Under the pieces are notes generated by a model. That model did no database searches and was not told the DNA's origin. It saw only the letters and a program-made list of their open reading frames with translations. This document shows, in pieces, positions 1-6,563 of a stretch of 14,621 nt of DNA. Origin of the DNA: an uncultured Lachnospiraceae bacterium (lineage in GTDB: Bacteria; Bacillota; Clostridia; Lachnospirales; Lachnospiraceae); contig CAJOLO010000034.1 of assembly GCA_905235345.1 (NCBI GenBank), positions 1-14,621 of the forward strand. Direction: 5' to 3'. Every line of letters begins with the position of its first letter. Within the stretch, counting starts at the first letter, position 1. A program made the translations under genes and the position numbers.

Positions 1-173
1 TTAAAAAATTTACAACCGGATGCCTTTACAGGCATCAATTCATTCTTATACTCAATATAACAATCTCTAAGCTTTTTAAATCTATTGTTATCATCAGTTG
101 TTGGAAATACCTTTACTTCCCCTTTAACACCATGCGGAGATGTAATGATTCCCACCTGAAACATATCTTCCAT
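1..173 (-). CDS. rimM: Ribosome maturation factor RimM, N-terminal part (runs off the left edge)
   Basis: RimM binds ribosomal protein S19 and helps 30S subunit assembly and 16S rRNA processing. The 57 visible codons begin MEDMFQVGIITSPHGVKGEV; the family hallmark is the G-x-I-x-x-x-HGVKGEVKV stretch of the N-terminal beta-barrel domain, followed by FPTTDD and a basic RFKKL. The C-terminal PRC-barrel half lies outside the window. The start at 173 is preceded by GAAGGAGG with a 4-nt spacer; a second ATG at 164 (MFQVGI) has 13 nt and is a less likely alternative. Gene order khpA-rimM downstream of rpsP is the usual Firmicutes arrangement (established knowledge). The 235-nt leader is long for this run and holds a terminator-like hairpin (379-401) and a large inverted repeat (212-251), so rimM expression may be partly independent of khpA (inference). 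Confidence 0.88.
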   Translation of the reverse strand, partial: MEDMFQVGIITSPHGVKGEVKVFPTTDDNNRFKKLRDCYIEYKNELMPVKASGCKFF

Positions 174-211
174 ATATCCTCCTTCAAGAACGCCTCAAGC
201 ATTCTTGCCAT

Positions 212-251
212 GGAATGTGCATAATTCGGTCTGTCATCATCTGCACATTCC
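212..251 (-). other. 10-bp perfect inverted repeat in the rimM leader
   Basis: Positions 212-221 (GGAATGTGCA) pair perfectly with 242-251, leaving a 20-nt loop. On the minus strand it would fold in the rimM mRNA leader about 40 nt ahead of the ribosome site. No T-run follows, so it does not look like an intrinsic terminator. Role unknown; an RNA stability or processing stem is one option. It overlaps a short protein-like reading frame (about 115-268). Confidence 0.45.
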
Positions 252-370
252 TGTAGTTCTCTTAGGGCTTAAAACTGAAAAACAGATTACCACCCTCCAA
301 AGTATTATTACATACTCTCACATATGATTCATTAGGTGATTCATTTATAAGAGGGTGACATCTTACCCGG

Positions 371-401
371 TTATAAAATGAGCTGCCATACCGGCAGCTC
401 A
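371..401 (-). terminator. Hairpin after khpA, probable weak terminator or attenuator before rimM
   Basis: The minus strand reads TGAGCTGCC, loop GGTAT, GGCAGCTCA (positions 401-379), followed directly by TTTTATAA. The 9-bp GC-containing stem plus a short T-tract starts 8 nt after the khpA stop. The T-tract is short, so partial read-through into rimM is likely. Confidence 0.55.
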
Positions 402-408
402 ATGGGAC

Positions 409-636
409 TTATTTTATGTCCACAATTACCTTCTTATCACCCTTAGAGGCAGCAGCTTTAACAACTGTACGAATTGACTTCGCAATCTTTCCCTGCTTAC
501 CGATAACCTTGCCCATATCATCCTGGGCAACCTTTAATTCAATATAAATAGCGTCCTCTTTTATAGTCTCGATGACCTCCACAGCCTCCGGATGATCAAC
601 TAGGGATTTTGCAATAACTTCTACTAATTCCTTCAT
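409..636 (-). CDS. khpA: KhpA, small KH-domain RNA-binding protein (75 aa)
   Basis: KhpA is a single KH domain protein that in Gram-positives partners with KhpB/EloR and binds RNAs linked to cell division and elongation (established for the family). The whole 75-residue product is the KH fold: beta strand YIELKVAQDDMG at about 31-42, then the GxxG loop GKQG at residues 46-49 inside VIGKQGKIAKSIRTVVKAAA. Length matches the family. The ATG at 636 follows GGGAGGA with a good spacer. It sits 15 nt after the rpsP stop, as is typical for the ffh-rpsP-khpA-rimM block, so it is very likely cotranscribed with rpsP. A hairpin with a short T-tract follows its stop codon. Confidence 0.94.
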   Translation of the reverse strand: MKELVEVIAKSLVDHPEAVEVIETIKEDAIYIELKVAQDDMGKVIGKQGKIAKSIRTVVKAAASKGDKKVIVDIK

Positions 637-651
637 CTACAAATATCCTCC

Positions 652-897
652 CTACTTCTCAATTCCAGCCTGTTTCAAAAGCTTAGCAACAGTATCTGTA
701 GGCTGTGCACCATTAGCAAGCCACTTCTTAGCTGCCTCAGCGTCAATCTTAACTACGCTAGGTTCCTGATTAGGATCATAAGTTCCGATTTCCTCGATGA
801 ATCTACCATCTCTTGGAGAACGTGCGTCTGCAACTACAACTCTATAAAAAGGATGTCTCTTATATCCCATTCTCTTCAATCTCATCTTTACTGCCAT
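652..897 (-). CDS. rpsP: 30S ribosomal protein S16 (81 aa)
   Basis: S16 is an early-binding small-subunit protein that stabilises the 5' and central domains of 16S rRNA. The sequence MAVKMRLKRMGYKRHPFYRV followed by VVADARSPRDGRFIEEIGTYDP is the canonical bS16 N-terminus, with a short C-terminal helix ending KQAGIEK. I start it at the ATG at 897, not the in-frame GTG at 909: the sequence GGAGGTGA (914-907) is a full anti-16S match 9 nt before 897 and itself covers the GTG. The product then begins MAVK, as in homologues, and is 81 residues, the usual size. It lies downstream of ffh with an 82-nt spacer and just ahead of khpA. Confidence 0.97.
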   Translation of the reverse strand: MAVKMRLKRMGYKRHPFYRVVVADARSPRDGRFIEEIGTYDPNQEPSVVKIDAEAAKKWLANGAQPTDTVAKLLKQAGIEK

Positions 898-979
898 GTC
901 AACTTTCACCTCCTTTTAATTCTGCACAGTATGTGCTGCTAAATATATGTGTAACACCACATTGGGGTTATTACCTTAC

Positions 980-2320
980 TCAAAAACCAAATGGCATGCG
1001 AAAACGTCCCTTATGCTTTCCGCCCATCAAACCGTTCATCTGCTTCATCATCTTTCTTGACTGTTCAAACTGTTTGATTAATCGATTGACCTCACTTATA
1101 TCAACTCCTGCCCCATTAGCAATTCTTCTCTTTCGGCTCGGATTAATAATATCAGGATTGCTTCTCTCCTCCGGCGTCATTGAAAGAATGATGGCCTTTG
1201 GTCTGTTAATCTGTTTCTCATCTATCTCAATATTTTTCAACTGATTACCCATTCCGGGAAGCATGGAAAGCATATCCTGTATGCCACCCATCTTCTCCAT
1301 CTGAGCCATGCTGTCAAGAAAGTCGTTAAAATCAAAGGATGCTTTCTTGATCTTCTGCTCCATCTCCTTGGCTTTCTCTTCATCAATAGCTGCCTCAGCC
1401 TTCTCAATAAGTGACTCCACATCACCCATTCCCAGAATACGACTGGCCATTCTGGATGGATAAAACTGCTCAAGATCTGACAGTTTCTCACCCATTCCTG
1501 CATAATATATAGGCTTTCCGGTAACTGCACGTATCGAAAGAGCCGCACCACCACGTGTATCACCATCTAACTTGGTAAGAATAACACCATCTATTCCAAT
1601 CTGCTCATTAAAACTTGTTGCAACATTGACTGCATCCTGACCTGTCATTGCATCCACAGTTAATATTGTGTATGTAACCGCAACATTCTCCTTGATGGCT
1701 TTAAGTTCCTCCATCATCTCTTCGTCAACATGTAGACGACCTGCAGTATCGAGAAATACTATTCTTATATTATTCTTAGCCGCATGCTCCACGGCCGCCT
1801 TAGCTATATCTACCGGTGAATTCTGGTCTCCCATGGTAAACACCGGAATCCCCTGCTTTTCTCCGTTGATCTGTAGCTGTTTGATAGCCGCAGGTCTATA
1901 TACGTCACAGGCTGTAAGAAGACAATTCTTACCTTTCTCCTTGTACTTACCGGCAAGCTTGGCAACGGTTGTCGTCTTACCTGCACCTTGAAGACCGCAC
2001 ATCATTATGACTGTTACTTCATTAGATGGCAATAGTTTGATTTCCTCTGTTTCAGAGCCCATCAACTTATCCATCTCTTCCTTAACAATCTTAATTACCA
2101 TTTGACCTGGATTAAGACCTTTGAGTACATCCTCACCAACAGCCCGCTCACTTACCGCATTAATAAACTGTTTAACAACTTTAAAGTTGACATCAGCTTC
2201 AAGAAGAGCACGCTTAACATCCTTCATTGCCTCCTTGACATCTTCCTCAGTAAGTGTTCCTTTACTTCTTAACTTTTTAAAAGTATTCTGTAATTTGTCT
2301 GATATACTTTCAAACGCCAT
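980..2320 (-). CDS. ffh: Signal recognition particle GTPase Ffh (446 aa)
   Basis: Ffh binds 4.5S/6S scRNA and emerging signal sequences and docks with FtsY at the membrane. Domains: N bundle (about 1-90), GTPase G domain (about 100-295) with P-loop GLQGAGKTT at 109-117, insertion-box region after DVYRPAA (139-145), switch DTAGR at 191-195 and guanine-specificity TKLDGD at 249-254; methionine-rich M domain from about 300 with the RNA-binding SRKRRIANGAG at 395-405 and a Met-rich tail (MMKQMNGLMGG). Length is normal. ATG at 2320 follows GGGAGGTAATGT. It lies 117 nt downstream of ylxM, a conserved pairing. The C-terminus (KHKGRFRMPFGF) is complete and ends in TGA. Confidence 0.99.
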   Translation of the reverse strand: MAFESISDKLQNTFKKLRSKGTLTEEDVKEAMKDVKRALLEADVNFKVVKQFINAVSERAVGEDVLKGLNPGQMVIKIVKEEMDKLMGSETEEIKLLPSNEVTVIMMCGLQGAGKTTTVAKLAGKYKEKGKNCLLTACDVYRPAAIKQLQINGEKQGIPVFTMGDQNSPVDIAKAAVEHAAKNNIRIVFLDTAGRLHVDEEMMEELKAIKENVAVTYTILTVDAMTGQDAVNVATSFNEQIGIDGVILTKLDGDTRGGAALSIRAVTGKPIYYAGMGEKLSDLEQFYPSRMASRILGMGDVESLIEKAEAAIDEEKAKEMEQKIKKASFDFNDFLDSMAQMEKMGGIQDMLSMLPGMGNQLKNIEIDEKQINRPKAIILSMTPEERSNPDIINPSRKRRIANGAGVDISEVNRLIKQFEQSRKMMKQMNGLMGGKHKGRFRMPFGF

Positions 2321-2389
2321 ACATTACCTCCCAAAAAAACATCCAATCAAACATACTAAAAACATTACGCTATATCACATCTATACAAT

Positions 2390-2428
2390 AATATTACAAA
2401 ATCATGACCCGGATATTTATCCGGCATG
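2390..2428 (-). terminator. Hairpin between ylxM and ffh, weak terminator-like
   Basis: The minus strand forms CCGGAT / ATCCGG (positions 2424-2419 and 2414-2409) with a 4-nt loop; outer CATG arms pair after a 2-nt bulge. ATTTTGTAATATT follows, which is T-rich but interrupted. It starts 9 nt after the ylxM stop. As ffh is expected to be cotranscribed, this is more likely an attenuator or processing stem than a full stop. Confidence 0.35.
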
Positions 2429-2437
2429 AAAATTCAT

Positions 2438-2794
2438 TCAATAGCTTTCATATATATCCTTAGATATCTTCTCAATCTCACTTATCTTCTTCTTCAATAT
2501 ATCATCGGTTGTATTATCCATCAATTCTTCTGCCAGATCATGAATCCTGCTTATTCTTTCATTAGTATCAAGAAACTTGTCGACAAGCTTTAACTTATTC
2601 TCATAATCCTCAAGTATGCCATCACATCTCTTAATGAGCTCGTACACCGCCTGTCTGCTTATTCCTTCATTAACTCCGATTTCTGTGTATGATAGATCAT
2701 TGAGCACGTAATCCGAATATATATTCTTCTGATGTTCCGTCAGAAGTTCTCCGTAAAAATCATATAACAATGCCCGTCTTACAATCTTCTCCAT
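2438..2794 (-). CDS. ylxM: YlxM family helix-turn-helix protein, SRP-associated (118 aa)
   Basis: YlxM (UPF0122) proteins are small sigma-70 region-4-like HTH proteins encoded just upstream of ffh in Firmicutes; in streptococci the family interacts with SRP components (established), but the molecular role is not settled. The N-terminus MEKIVRRALLYDFYGELLTE matches the family opening, and the HTH spans about residues 35-58 (SYTEIGVNEGISRQAVYELI). The C-terminal half is a charged helix. I chose the ATG at 2794 because GAAGGA (2810-2805) lies 10 nt upstream; a TTG at 2812 would start inside that ribosome site. No gene lies between it and the terminator of ribF, so it probably leads the ffh operon. 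Confidence 0.93.
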   Translation of the reverse strand: MEKIVRRALLYDFYGELLTEHQKNIYSDYVLNDLSYTEIGVNEGISRQAVYELIKRCDGILEDYENKLKLVDKFLDTNERISRIHDLAEELMDNTTDDILKKKISEIEKISKDIYESY

Positions 2795-2829
2795 AAAATA
2801 CACATCCTTCAAATGAACTTACGAAATTG

Positions 2830-2868
2830 CAAGTTAATAACTTGTAAATCTGTTCAGGCAGTTGTAAA
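2830..2868 (-). promoter_or_regulatory. Candidate ylxM-ffh promoter with overlapping palindrome
   Basis: On the minus strand TTTACA (2868-2863) and TACAAG (2846-2841) are spaced by 16 nt, a 5/6 and 4/6 match to the sigma-A boxes. A perfect 15-nt inverted repeat, CAAGTTA-x-TAACTTG (2830-2844), overlaps the -10 box, which is a plausible position for a repressor site. The region sits between the ribF terminator and ylxM, where a promoter is expected. The match is modest and the operator idea is inference. Confidence 0.33.
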
Positions 2869-2901
2869 ACAAAAACACTTTACAAACAACAAATGCAAGT
2901 A

Positions 2902-2944
2902 TACACAAAAACAAAAGACCTGTCAAGTATATTTTATTGACAGG
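2902..2944 (-). terminator. Intrinsic terminator after ribF
   Basis: The minus strand reads CCTGTCAA (2944-2937), a 10-nt loop, TTGACAGG (2926-2919), then a T-rich tract TCTTTTGTTTTTGTG. Stem plus U-tract is classic. It starts 23 nt after the ribF stop and marks the 3' end of the rimP-to-ribF operon. Confidence 0.82.
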
Positions 2945-2967
2945 CTGAATTTATATATTCCCGGTAG

Positions 2968-3882
2968 TCAGACATTCTCAAGCATCATCCGGATATCATC
3001 CTTAATCTGCCTTTTTAATTCATTCACATCATTGAACTTTTCCTCAGGACGGATATAAAATAAAAGCTCTGTCTTTACATACTCTCCATACAAATCTCCC
3101 GAATAATCAAGTATATGTGTCTCAAGTCCGACATGATGGGAATCTGTTACCGTAGGTTTTACTCCCAGATTGCTTATCGCTTTGTACACTTTATCTCCAA
3201 TGGTTACACGTCCTGCATAAACACCCGTCCTCGGCGTAAGTTTATTAGGCGAAAGTTCCTGATTAATAGTCGGAAAACCTATTGTATTTCCGAGATGCAT
3301 TCCATGCACCACCTGACTATACACAAAATAAGGATTACCGAGCATCTCATTAGCTGCATGAAACTTTGTCTCTAACATATCCCTAATAGCCGTAGAACTT
3401 ACGACTCTGCCATGCAGCGTTTTCTTCTGAAGGTCATGCACTTCAAAATAATACTGTTCTCCGAGTTCCTTCAAAACTCCGACGTTACCGCTCCTGCCTT
3501 TACCAAAATGAAAATCTTCGCCCACGTATATTGAACGAACTCCTAACTGTTCTACTATACAATCTCTCACAAATTCCTCCGGAGAAATAGATGCAAACTC
3601 TTTAGTAAAAGGATACTCCAAAAGCACATCTACGCCAAACTCTGAAAAATAATACGCTTTTTCCTCAGCTGTGTATATCACCTTCTGCGAACCACCAGAA
3701 AGAACCGTGAACGGATTACTTCCAAATGTAAAAACAACCGTAGTTCTTCCCTTTTTCTTCTCCTCAAGCATTCTGGAAAGAAGCATCTGATGTCCGAGAT
3801 GTATCCCATCAAACTTTCCGAGTGCAATCGCAGTATTACTTGTATGAAACTTTCCTGCTTCTTCATCCTGTAAATATATCAT
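2968..3882 (-). CDS. ribF: Bifunctional riboflavin kinase / FAD synthetase RibF (304 aa)
   Basis: RibF phosphorylates riboflavin to FMN, then adenylates it to FAD. The N-terminal nucleotidyltransferase carries the HIGH-like motif GKFDGIHLGH (22-31), VGEDFHFGKGRSG (120-132) and the SSTAIRDML motif (162-170). The C-terminal flavokinase shows GMHLGNTIGFPTIN (194-207), TPRTGVYAG (216-224) and the catalytic-type Glu in GLETHILDY (252-260). Length is normal for the family. The ATG at 3882 follows AGGAGA with a 5-nt spacer. It is 22 nt after truB, the standard Firmicutes order, and ends the operon: a strong terminator follows. No FMN riboswitch is visible ahead of it. Confidence 0.97.
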   Translation of the reverse strand: MIYLQDEEAGKFHTSNTAIALGKFDGIHLGHQMLLSRMLEEKKKGRTTVVFTFGSNPFTVLSGGSQKVIYTAEEKAYYFSEFGVDVLLEYPFTKEFASISPEEFVRDCIVEQLGVRSIYVGEDFHFGKGRSGNVGVLKELGEQYYFEVHDLQKKTLHGRVVSSTAIRDMLETKFHAANEMLGNPYFVYSQVVHGMHLGNTIGFPTINQELSPNKLTPRTGVYAGRVTIGDKVYKAISNLGVKPTVTDSHHVGLETHILDYSGDLYGEYVKTELLFYIRPEEKFNDVNELKRQIKDDIRMMLENV

Positions 3883-3904
3883 ACTTTTCTCCTATGTTTC
3901 GCCG

Positions 3905-4876
3905 TTATGCAAACATCTTATAAACCTTCCAGCCATGTATCTCTTCATTGTATCGGTATATAGCCGTAAATATCCCTTGTGAATTATAGACCAGACAATC
4001 CAATCCATCCTTTTTTTCCGGAATAGTATAAGATTTTTCTTCTTTTATACCATAAACATCTTTATCGTCATCATTATTAACAGATTGAAAATCATTAACC
4101 GATAAAACATTACCATTCTTAAGCTTTCTGTCACCATCACCTGTAACTATGGTCTTACAGAGATTAGGAAACATTTTATCTATGGTTAAAATATGTTCTT
4201 CAAATCCGCCATTATTTATAAGCGCCTCAATCTCCGAAATCTTCAGAGAATCCGAAAGCTTAAATTTCATTCCCGTCTCTGATGCATTGACGCTGCTTCT
4301 GATAAGTCCATCCATAATTCCGCCGCACGAAAGCTTCTCTCCTATATCCCTGCACAAGCTTCGAATATAAGTGCCCTTTCCGCACGATACAGAGAATCTC
4401 ACATACGGAAGATTTATTTCTGTAATATCAATATCATTAATTACCACACGTCTCGGCTTCCGCTCAATTTCCACGCCCTGTCTGGCAAGCTCATAAAGCT
4501 TTTTGCCATTTACTTTAATAGCAGAATACATAGGTGGTATCTGGTCATACTCTCCGACAAACGACATCACGGCTTCCCTGACTTCCTCCTCCGAAACGGT
4601 AACCTCATGTTCCGAAAGTATTTTTCCTGAACTGTCTTCGGTATCAGTGGTCTTACCAAGTAACAAAACCGCATCATAACGCTTGTCCTTATCCGTCAAT
4701 ATGTCGCAAAGCTTTGTAGCCTTTCCGAGACACACTACAAGCACACCTTCCGCATCCGGATCCAAGGTTCCGGTGTGTCCGATTTTTTTTTGCTTCAAGA
4801 TTCCCCGAAGCTTTGCAACCACATCAAATGAAGTATATCCCCTTTCCTTATACACATTAATTATACCATCGTACAC
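3905..4876 (-). CDS. truB: tRNA pseudouridine-55 synthase TruB (323 aa)
   Basis: TruB converts U55 of the tRNA T-loop to pseudouridine. The N-terminus DGIINVYKERGYTSFDVV and the catalytic motif GHTGTLDPDAEG are canonical; the catalytic Asp is residue 39 of the 323-aa product. KIPP-type substrate motif appears as QIPPMYSAIKVNGKKLYELA, followed by RFSVSCGKGTYIRSLCRDIG. The C-terminal third is a PUA-like part containing an acidic, low-complexity insert (SVNNDDDKDV). There is no ATG near the expected start. GTG at 4876 is chosen because AGGTGG lies 8 nt upstream (4890-4885); two further GTGs at 4888 and 4885 overlap that site. It lies between nrnA (138 nt upstream) and ribF (22 nt downstream). 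Confidence 0.95.
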   Translation of the reverse strand: MYDGIINVYKERGYTSFDVVAKLRGILKQKKIGHTGTLDPDAEGVLVVCLGKATKLCDILTDKDKRYDAVLLLGKTTDTEDSSGKILSEHEVTVSEEEVREAVMSFVGEYDQIPPMYSAIKVNGKKLYELARQGVEIERKPRRVVINDIDITEINLPYVRFSVSCGKGTYIRSLCRDIGEKLSCGGIMDGLIRSSVNASETGMKFKLSDSLKISEIEALINNGGFEEHILTIDKMFPNLCKTIVTGDGDRKLKNGNVLSVNDFQSVNNDDDKDVYGIKEEKSYTIPEKKDGLDCLVYNSQGIFTAIYRYNEEIHGWKVYKMFA

Positions 4877-4944
4877 AATTGCCACCACCTGTTGAAAATC
4901 AAATAATTTATGTAACCTCTGTCCACAATGAGATCACCGCTTAT

Positions 4945-4970
4945 TATAAGACTCGCTTGCAAGTCTTATA
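4945..4970 (-). other. 9-bp inverted repeat between nrnA and truB
   Basis: TATAAGACT (4945-4953) pairs perfectly with 4962-4970 across an 8-nt loop. The following minus-strand sequence (ATAAGCGGTG) has no T-run, so it is not a terminator. It lies in an unusually long 138-nt intra-operon gap that is otherwise featureless, and could be a processing or stability stem. Confidence 0.42.
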
Positions 4971-5014
4971 TATCTTCACCGTTTCTTCTGCGCCCGGCAT
5001 ATCCGGAATATGTT

Positions 5015-5980
5015 TCACAATTTATTATACGAGTCTAACTGCTCCTTTATAAGATCTGTAACTTTGAGGATTATCTTATCCTTATCTCCTTCTATCTCAC
5101 AACCTGCAGCCCTCACATGACCGCCACCGCCAAAAGCACCGGCAACAAGATTAACATTCACAAGTTCATTGGATCTGAGTGAACATTTAAATGTTCCTGC
5201 CTTAGGATATTCATACATCCAAAGTGCAGCCTCTACACCATCTGTAATCCTTAGAGCATCAACAACTCCATCGGTATCAAGATTCGTAGCATCATTTTCA
5301 TCAAAAACATCCTTTGTAAGACAAGATACGATGACTTTGCCATCAAACATAAGAAACGAAGCTTCCAATGCCTTTGCCAGCATTTTATTCTGTTTGAATG
5401 TCTTCTTATAAAATGTACCATCAATCACAAATGTACTTCTTGCACCTTTTTCAATCAACTTCCCGGCAATCTCCATAGTCTGTCTGGTCGTATTGGAAAA
5501 CTTGAACACTCCGGTATCATGAACAATTCCAAGATAAAGACTCTCAGCACACTCCTGCCCTATCTTATCTTCTTCAAATAGTGTGAAAAGGGCCTCTGCC
5601 GCCGCACTGCACTCAGTCTTAAGGAAACTCACATCTCCAAAACCTTCATTGCTGATATGATGATCAACGCTCATTGTTCGCTTAGCTGTATTAAAATATG
5701 TAACAAATTCTCCATGCCTGTCAAGATCCCCGCTGTCTATTGATATACAAAGATCATAGATTTTATCTTTCTTCTGATGTAGTATCTTATCAGCTCCTCT
5801 AAGAAACATAAATTCCTGCTTGAAATCATCCAGATAAATATCTATCTCCTTATCCTTGTAATTGTCAATCACATAATTGTACACACCGAGACAGGAACCT
5901 ACACAGTCCCCATCCGGTCTCGTATGTCCTAACAGAACAATTGAATTTGCCTTTTCAATTTCTCTTAAAAAATCGTTCAT
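5015..5980 (-). CDS. nrnA: DHH/DHHA1 phosphoesterase NrnA (nanoRNase / pAp phosphatase, 321 aa)
   Basis: NrnA-type enzymes degrade 2-5 nt RNA oligomers and often dephosphorylate pAp; the family is Mn-dependent. The DHH domain shows GHTRPDGDCVGS (18-29), SIDSGD (80-85), the signature VDHH (105-108) and GIVHDTGVFKFS (151-162) with their metal-binding Asp/His residues. The C-terminal DHHA1 domain ends with the substrate-binding GGGGHVRAAG (284-293). Length is normal. ATG at 5980 has only a weak ribosome site (GGGGAT, 6 nt upstream). Placement between rbfA and truB is common in Clostridia. Assignment to the NrnA branch rather than a cyclic-dinucleotide DHH enzyme rests on length and absence of membrane or GGDEF-like domains. 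Confidence 0.93.
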   Translation of the reverse strand: MNDFLREIEKANSIVLLGHTRPDGDCVGSCLGVYNYVIDNYKDKEIDIYLDDFKQEFMFLRGADKILHQKKDKIYDLCISIDSGDLDRHGEFVTYFNTAKRTMSVDHHISNEGFGDVSFLKTECSAAAEALFTLFEEDKIGQECAESLYLGIVHDTGVFKFSNTTRQTMEIAGKLIEKGARSTFVIDGTFYKKTFKQNKMLAKALEASFLMFDGKVIVSCLTKDVFDENDATNLDTDGVVDALRITDGVEAALWMYEYPKAGTFKCSLRSNELVNVNLVAGAFGGGGHVRAAGCEIEGDKDKIILKVTDLIKEQLDSYNKL

Positions 5981-5998
5981 AGCTATCCCCGTCCGTCC

Positions 5999-6036
5999 AG
6001 CTTTTATATTGGTCTAATCATCGTCCTATATAAGCT
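5999..6036 (-). other. Imperfect inverted repeat between rbfA and nrnA
   Basis: AGCTT+ATAT (5999-6009, with a TT bulge) pairs with ATAT+AAGCT (6028-6036) around an 18-nt loop. It lies in the 77-nt gap and lacks a T-run. Rather AT-rich, so weak as evidence on its own. Confidence 0.33.
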
Positions 6037-6057
6037 AATCAACATAATATAATAGAA

Positions 6058-6429
6058 TCACTCATCTTTATTGTTAATCTCGCCCATTACGTCATCAATC
6101 TTCTTAGACATATTGATAGCGTATTCAATAGATTCATCAAGGTGGAATGTCAGTTCCGGTGTATTTCTAAGATTAATCCCTGCAGCAAGCTGTCTTCTTA
6201 TATATCCGGTCGCACTTTTAAGACCTGCAATAGTATCCTGCTTAGCCTTATCATCTCCTAAAACCGATATATACACCTTACATTCCTTCAAATCCGGTGT
6301 CACATCCACCGAGGTTACGGAAGTCATCTCTGCAATTCTCGGATCCTTTATCTCATACGAGATTATCTTTGACAACTCCTTCTGCACCTCCCCGTTAATA
6401 CGGGTATTTTTTATACTGTTATGTCTCAT
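6058..6429 (-). CDS. rbfA: 30S ribosome-binding factor RbfA (123 aa)
   Basis: RbfA binds the 30S neck near helix 1/44 of 16S rRNA and acts in late maturation. The product is a single KH-type fold: RINGEVQKELSKIISYEIKD at 10-29, the strand VDVTPDLKECKVYISVLG at 41-58, and the conserved C-terminal block RNTPELTFHLDESIEYA (87-103). Length is typical. ATG at 6429 follows AAGGAAGAAT. It comes after infB without the ylxP gene that sits between them in Bacillus. Two abutting hairpins fill the 134-nt gap to infB. Confidence 0.96.
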   Translation of the reverse strand: MRHNSIKNTRINGEVQKELSKIISYEIKDPRIAEMTSVTSVDVTPDLKECKVYISVLGDDKAKQDTIAGLKSATGYIRRQLAAGINLRNTPELTFHLDESIEYAINMSKKIDDVMGEINNKDE

Positions 6430-6484
6430 ATTCTTCCTTACTTTCTATAAATAAACATATTTCTTGTCCTATCCCTTAAAGACT

Positions 6485-6553
6485 ACAGGCATACCTGAAT
6501 GTGCGTGAGCACTATGCCTGTCGCGTATCTAAGCATAGCTGAATAAATACGCG
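6485..6553 (-). other. Two abutting hairpins between infB and rbfA
   Basis: First in transcription: CGCGTAT/ATACGCG (6522-6528 with 6547-6553), perfect 7 bp with an 18-nt loop. Immediately next, with no spacer: ACAGGCATA/TATGCCTGT (6485-6493 with 6513-6521), perfect 9 bp, enclosing an inner GTGC/GCAC stem (6501-6512) after a 7-nt one-sided bulge. The sequence after the second is AGTCTTTAAGG, not a T-run. The pair lies 10 nt after the infB stop. Its structured, GC-richer make-up contrasts with neighbouring gaps; a processing or stability element is the best guess. Confidence 0.5.
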
Positions 6554-6563
6554 TACTGTTAAA

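Noticed and set aside
813..1244. Plus-strand 143-codon frame over rpsP/ffh
   Set aside because: It is antisense to two certain genes and has a shadow-like composition without a ribosome site.
2813..2910. Possible 4.5S/6S SRP RNA gene beside ylxM-ffh
   Set aside because: The gap is short, AT-rich and lacks the conserved GGAA-type tip hairpin expected of SRP RNA.
3883..3904. FMN riboswitch ahead of ribF
   Set aside because: Only 22 nt separate truB and ribF, far too short for the aptamer.
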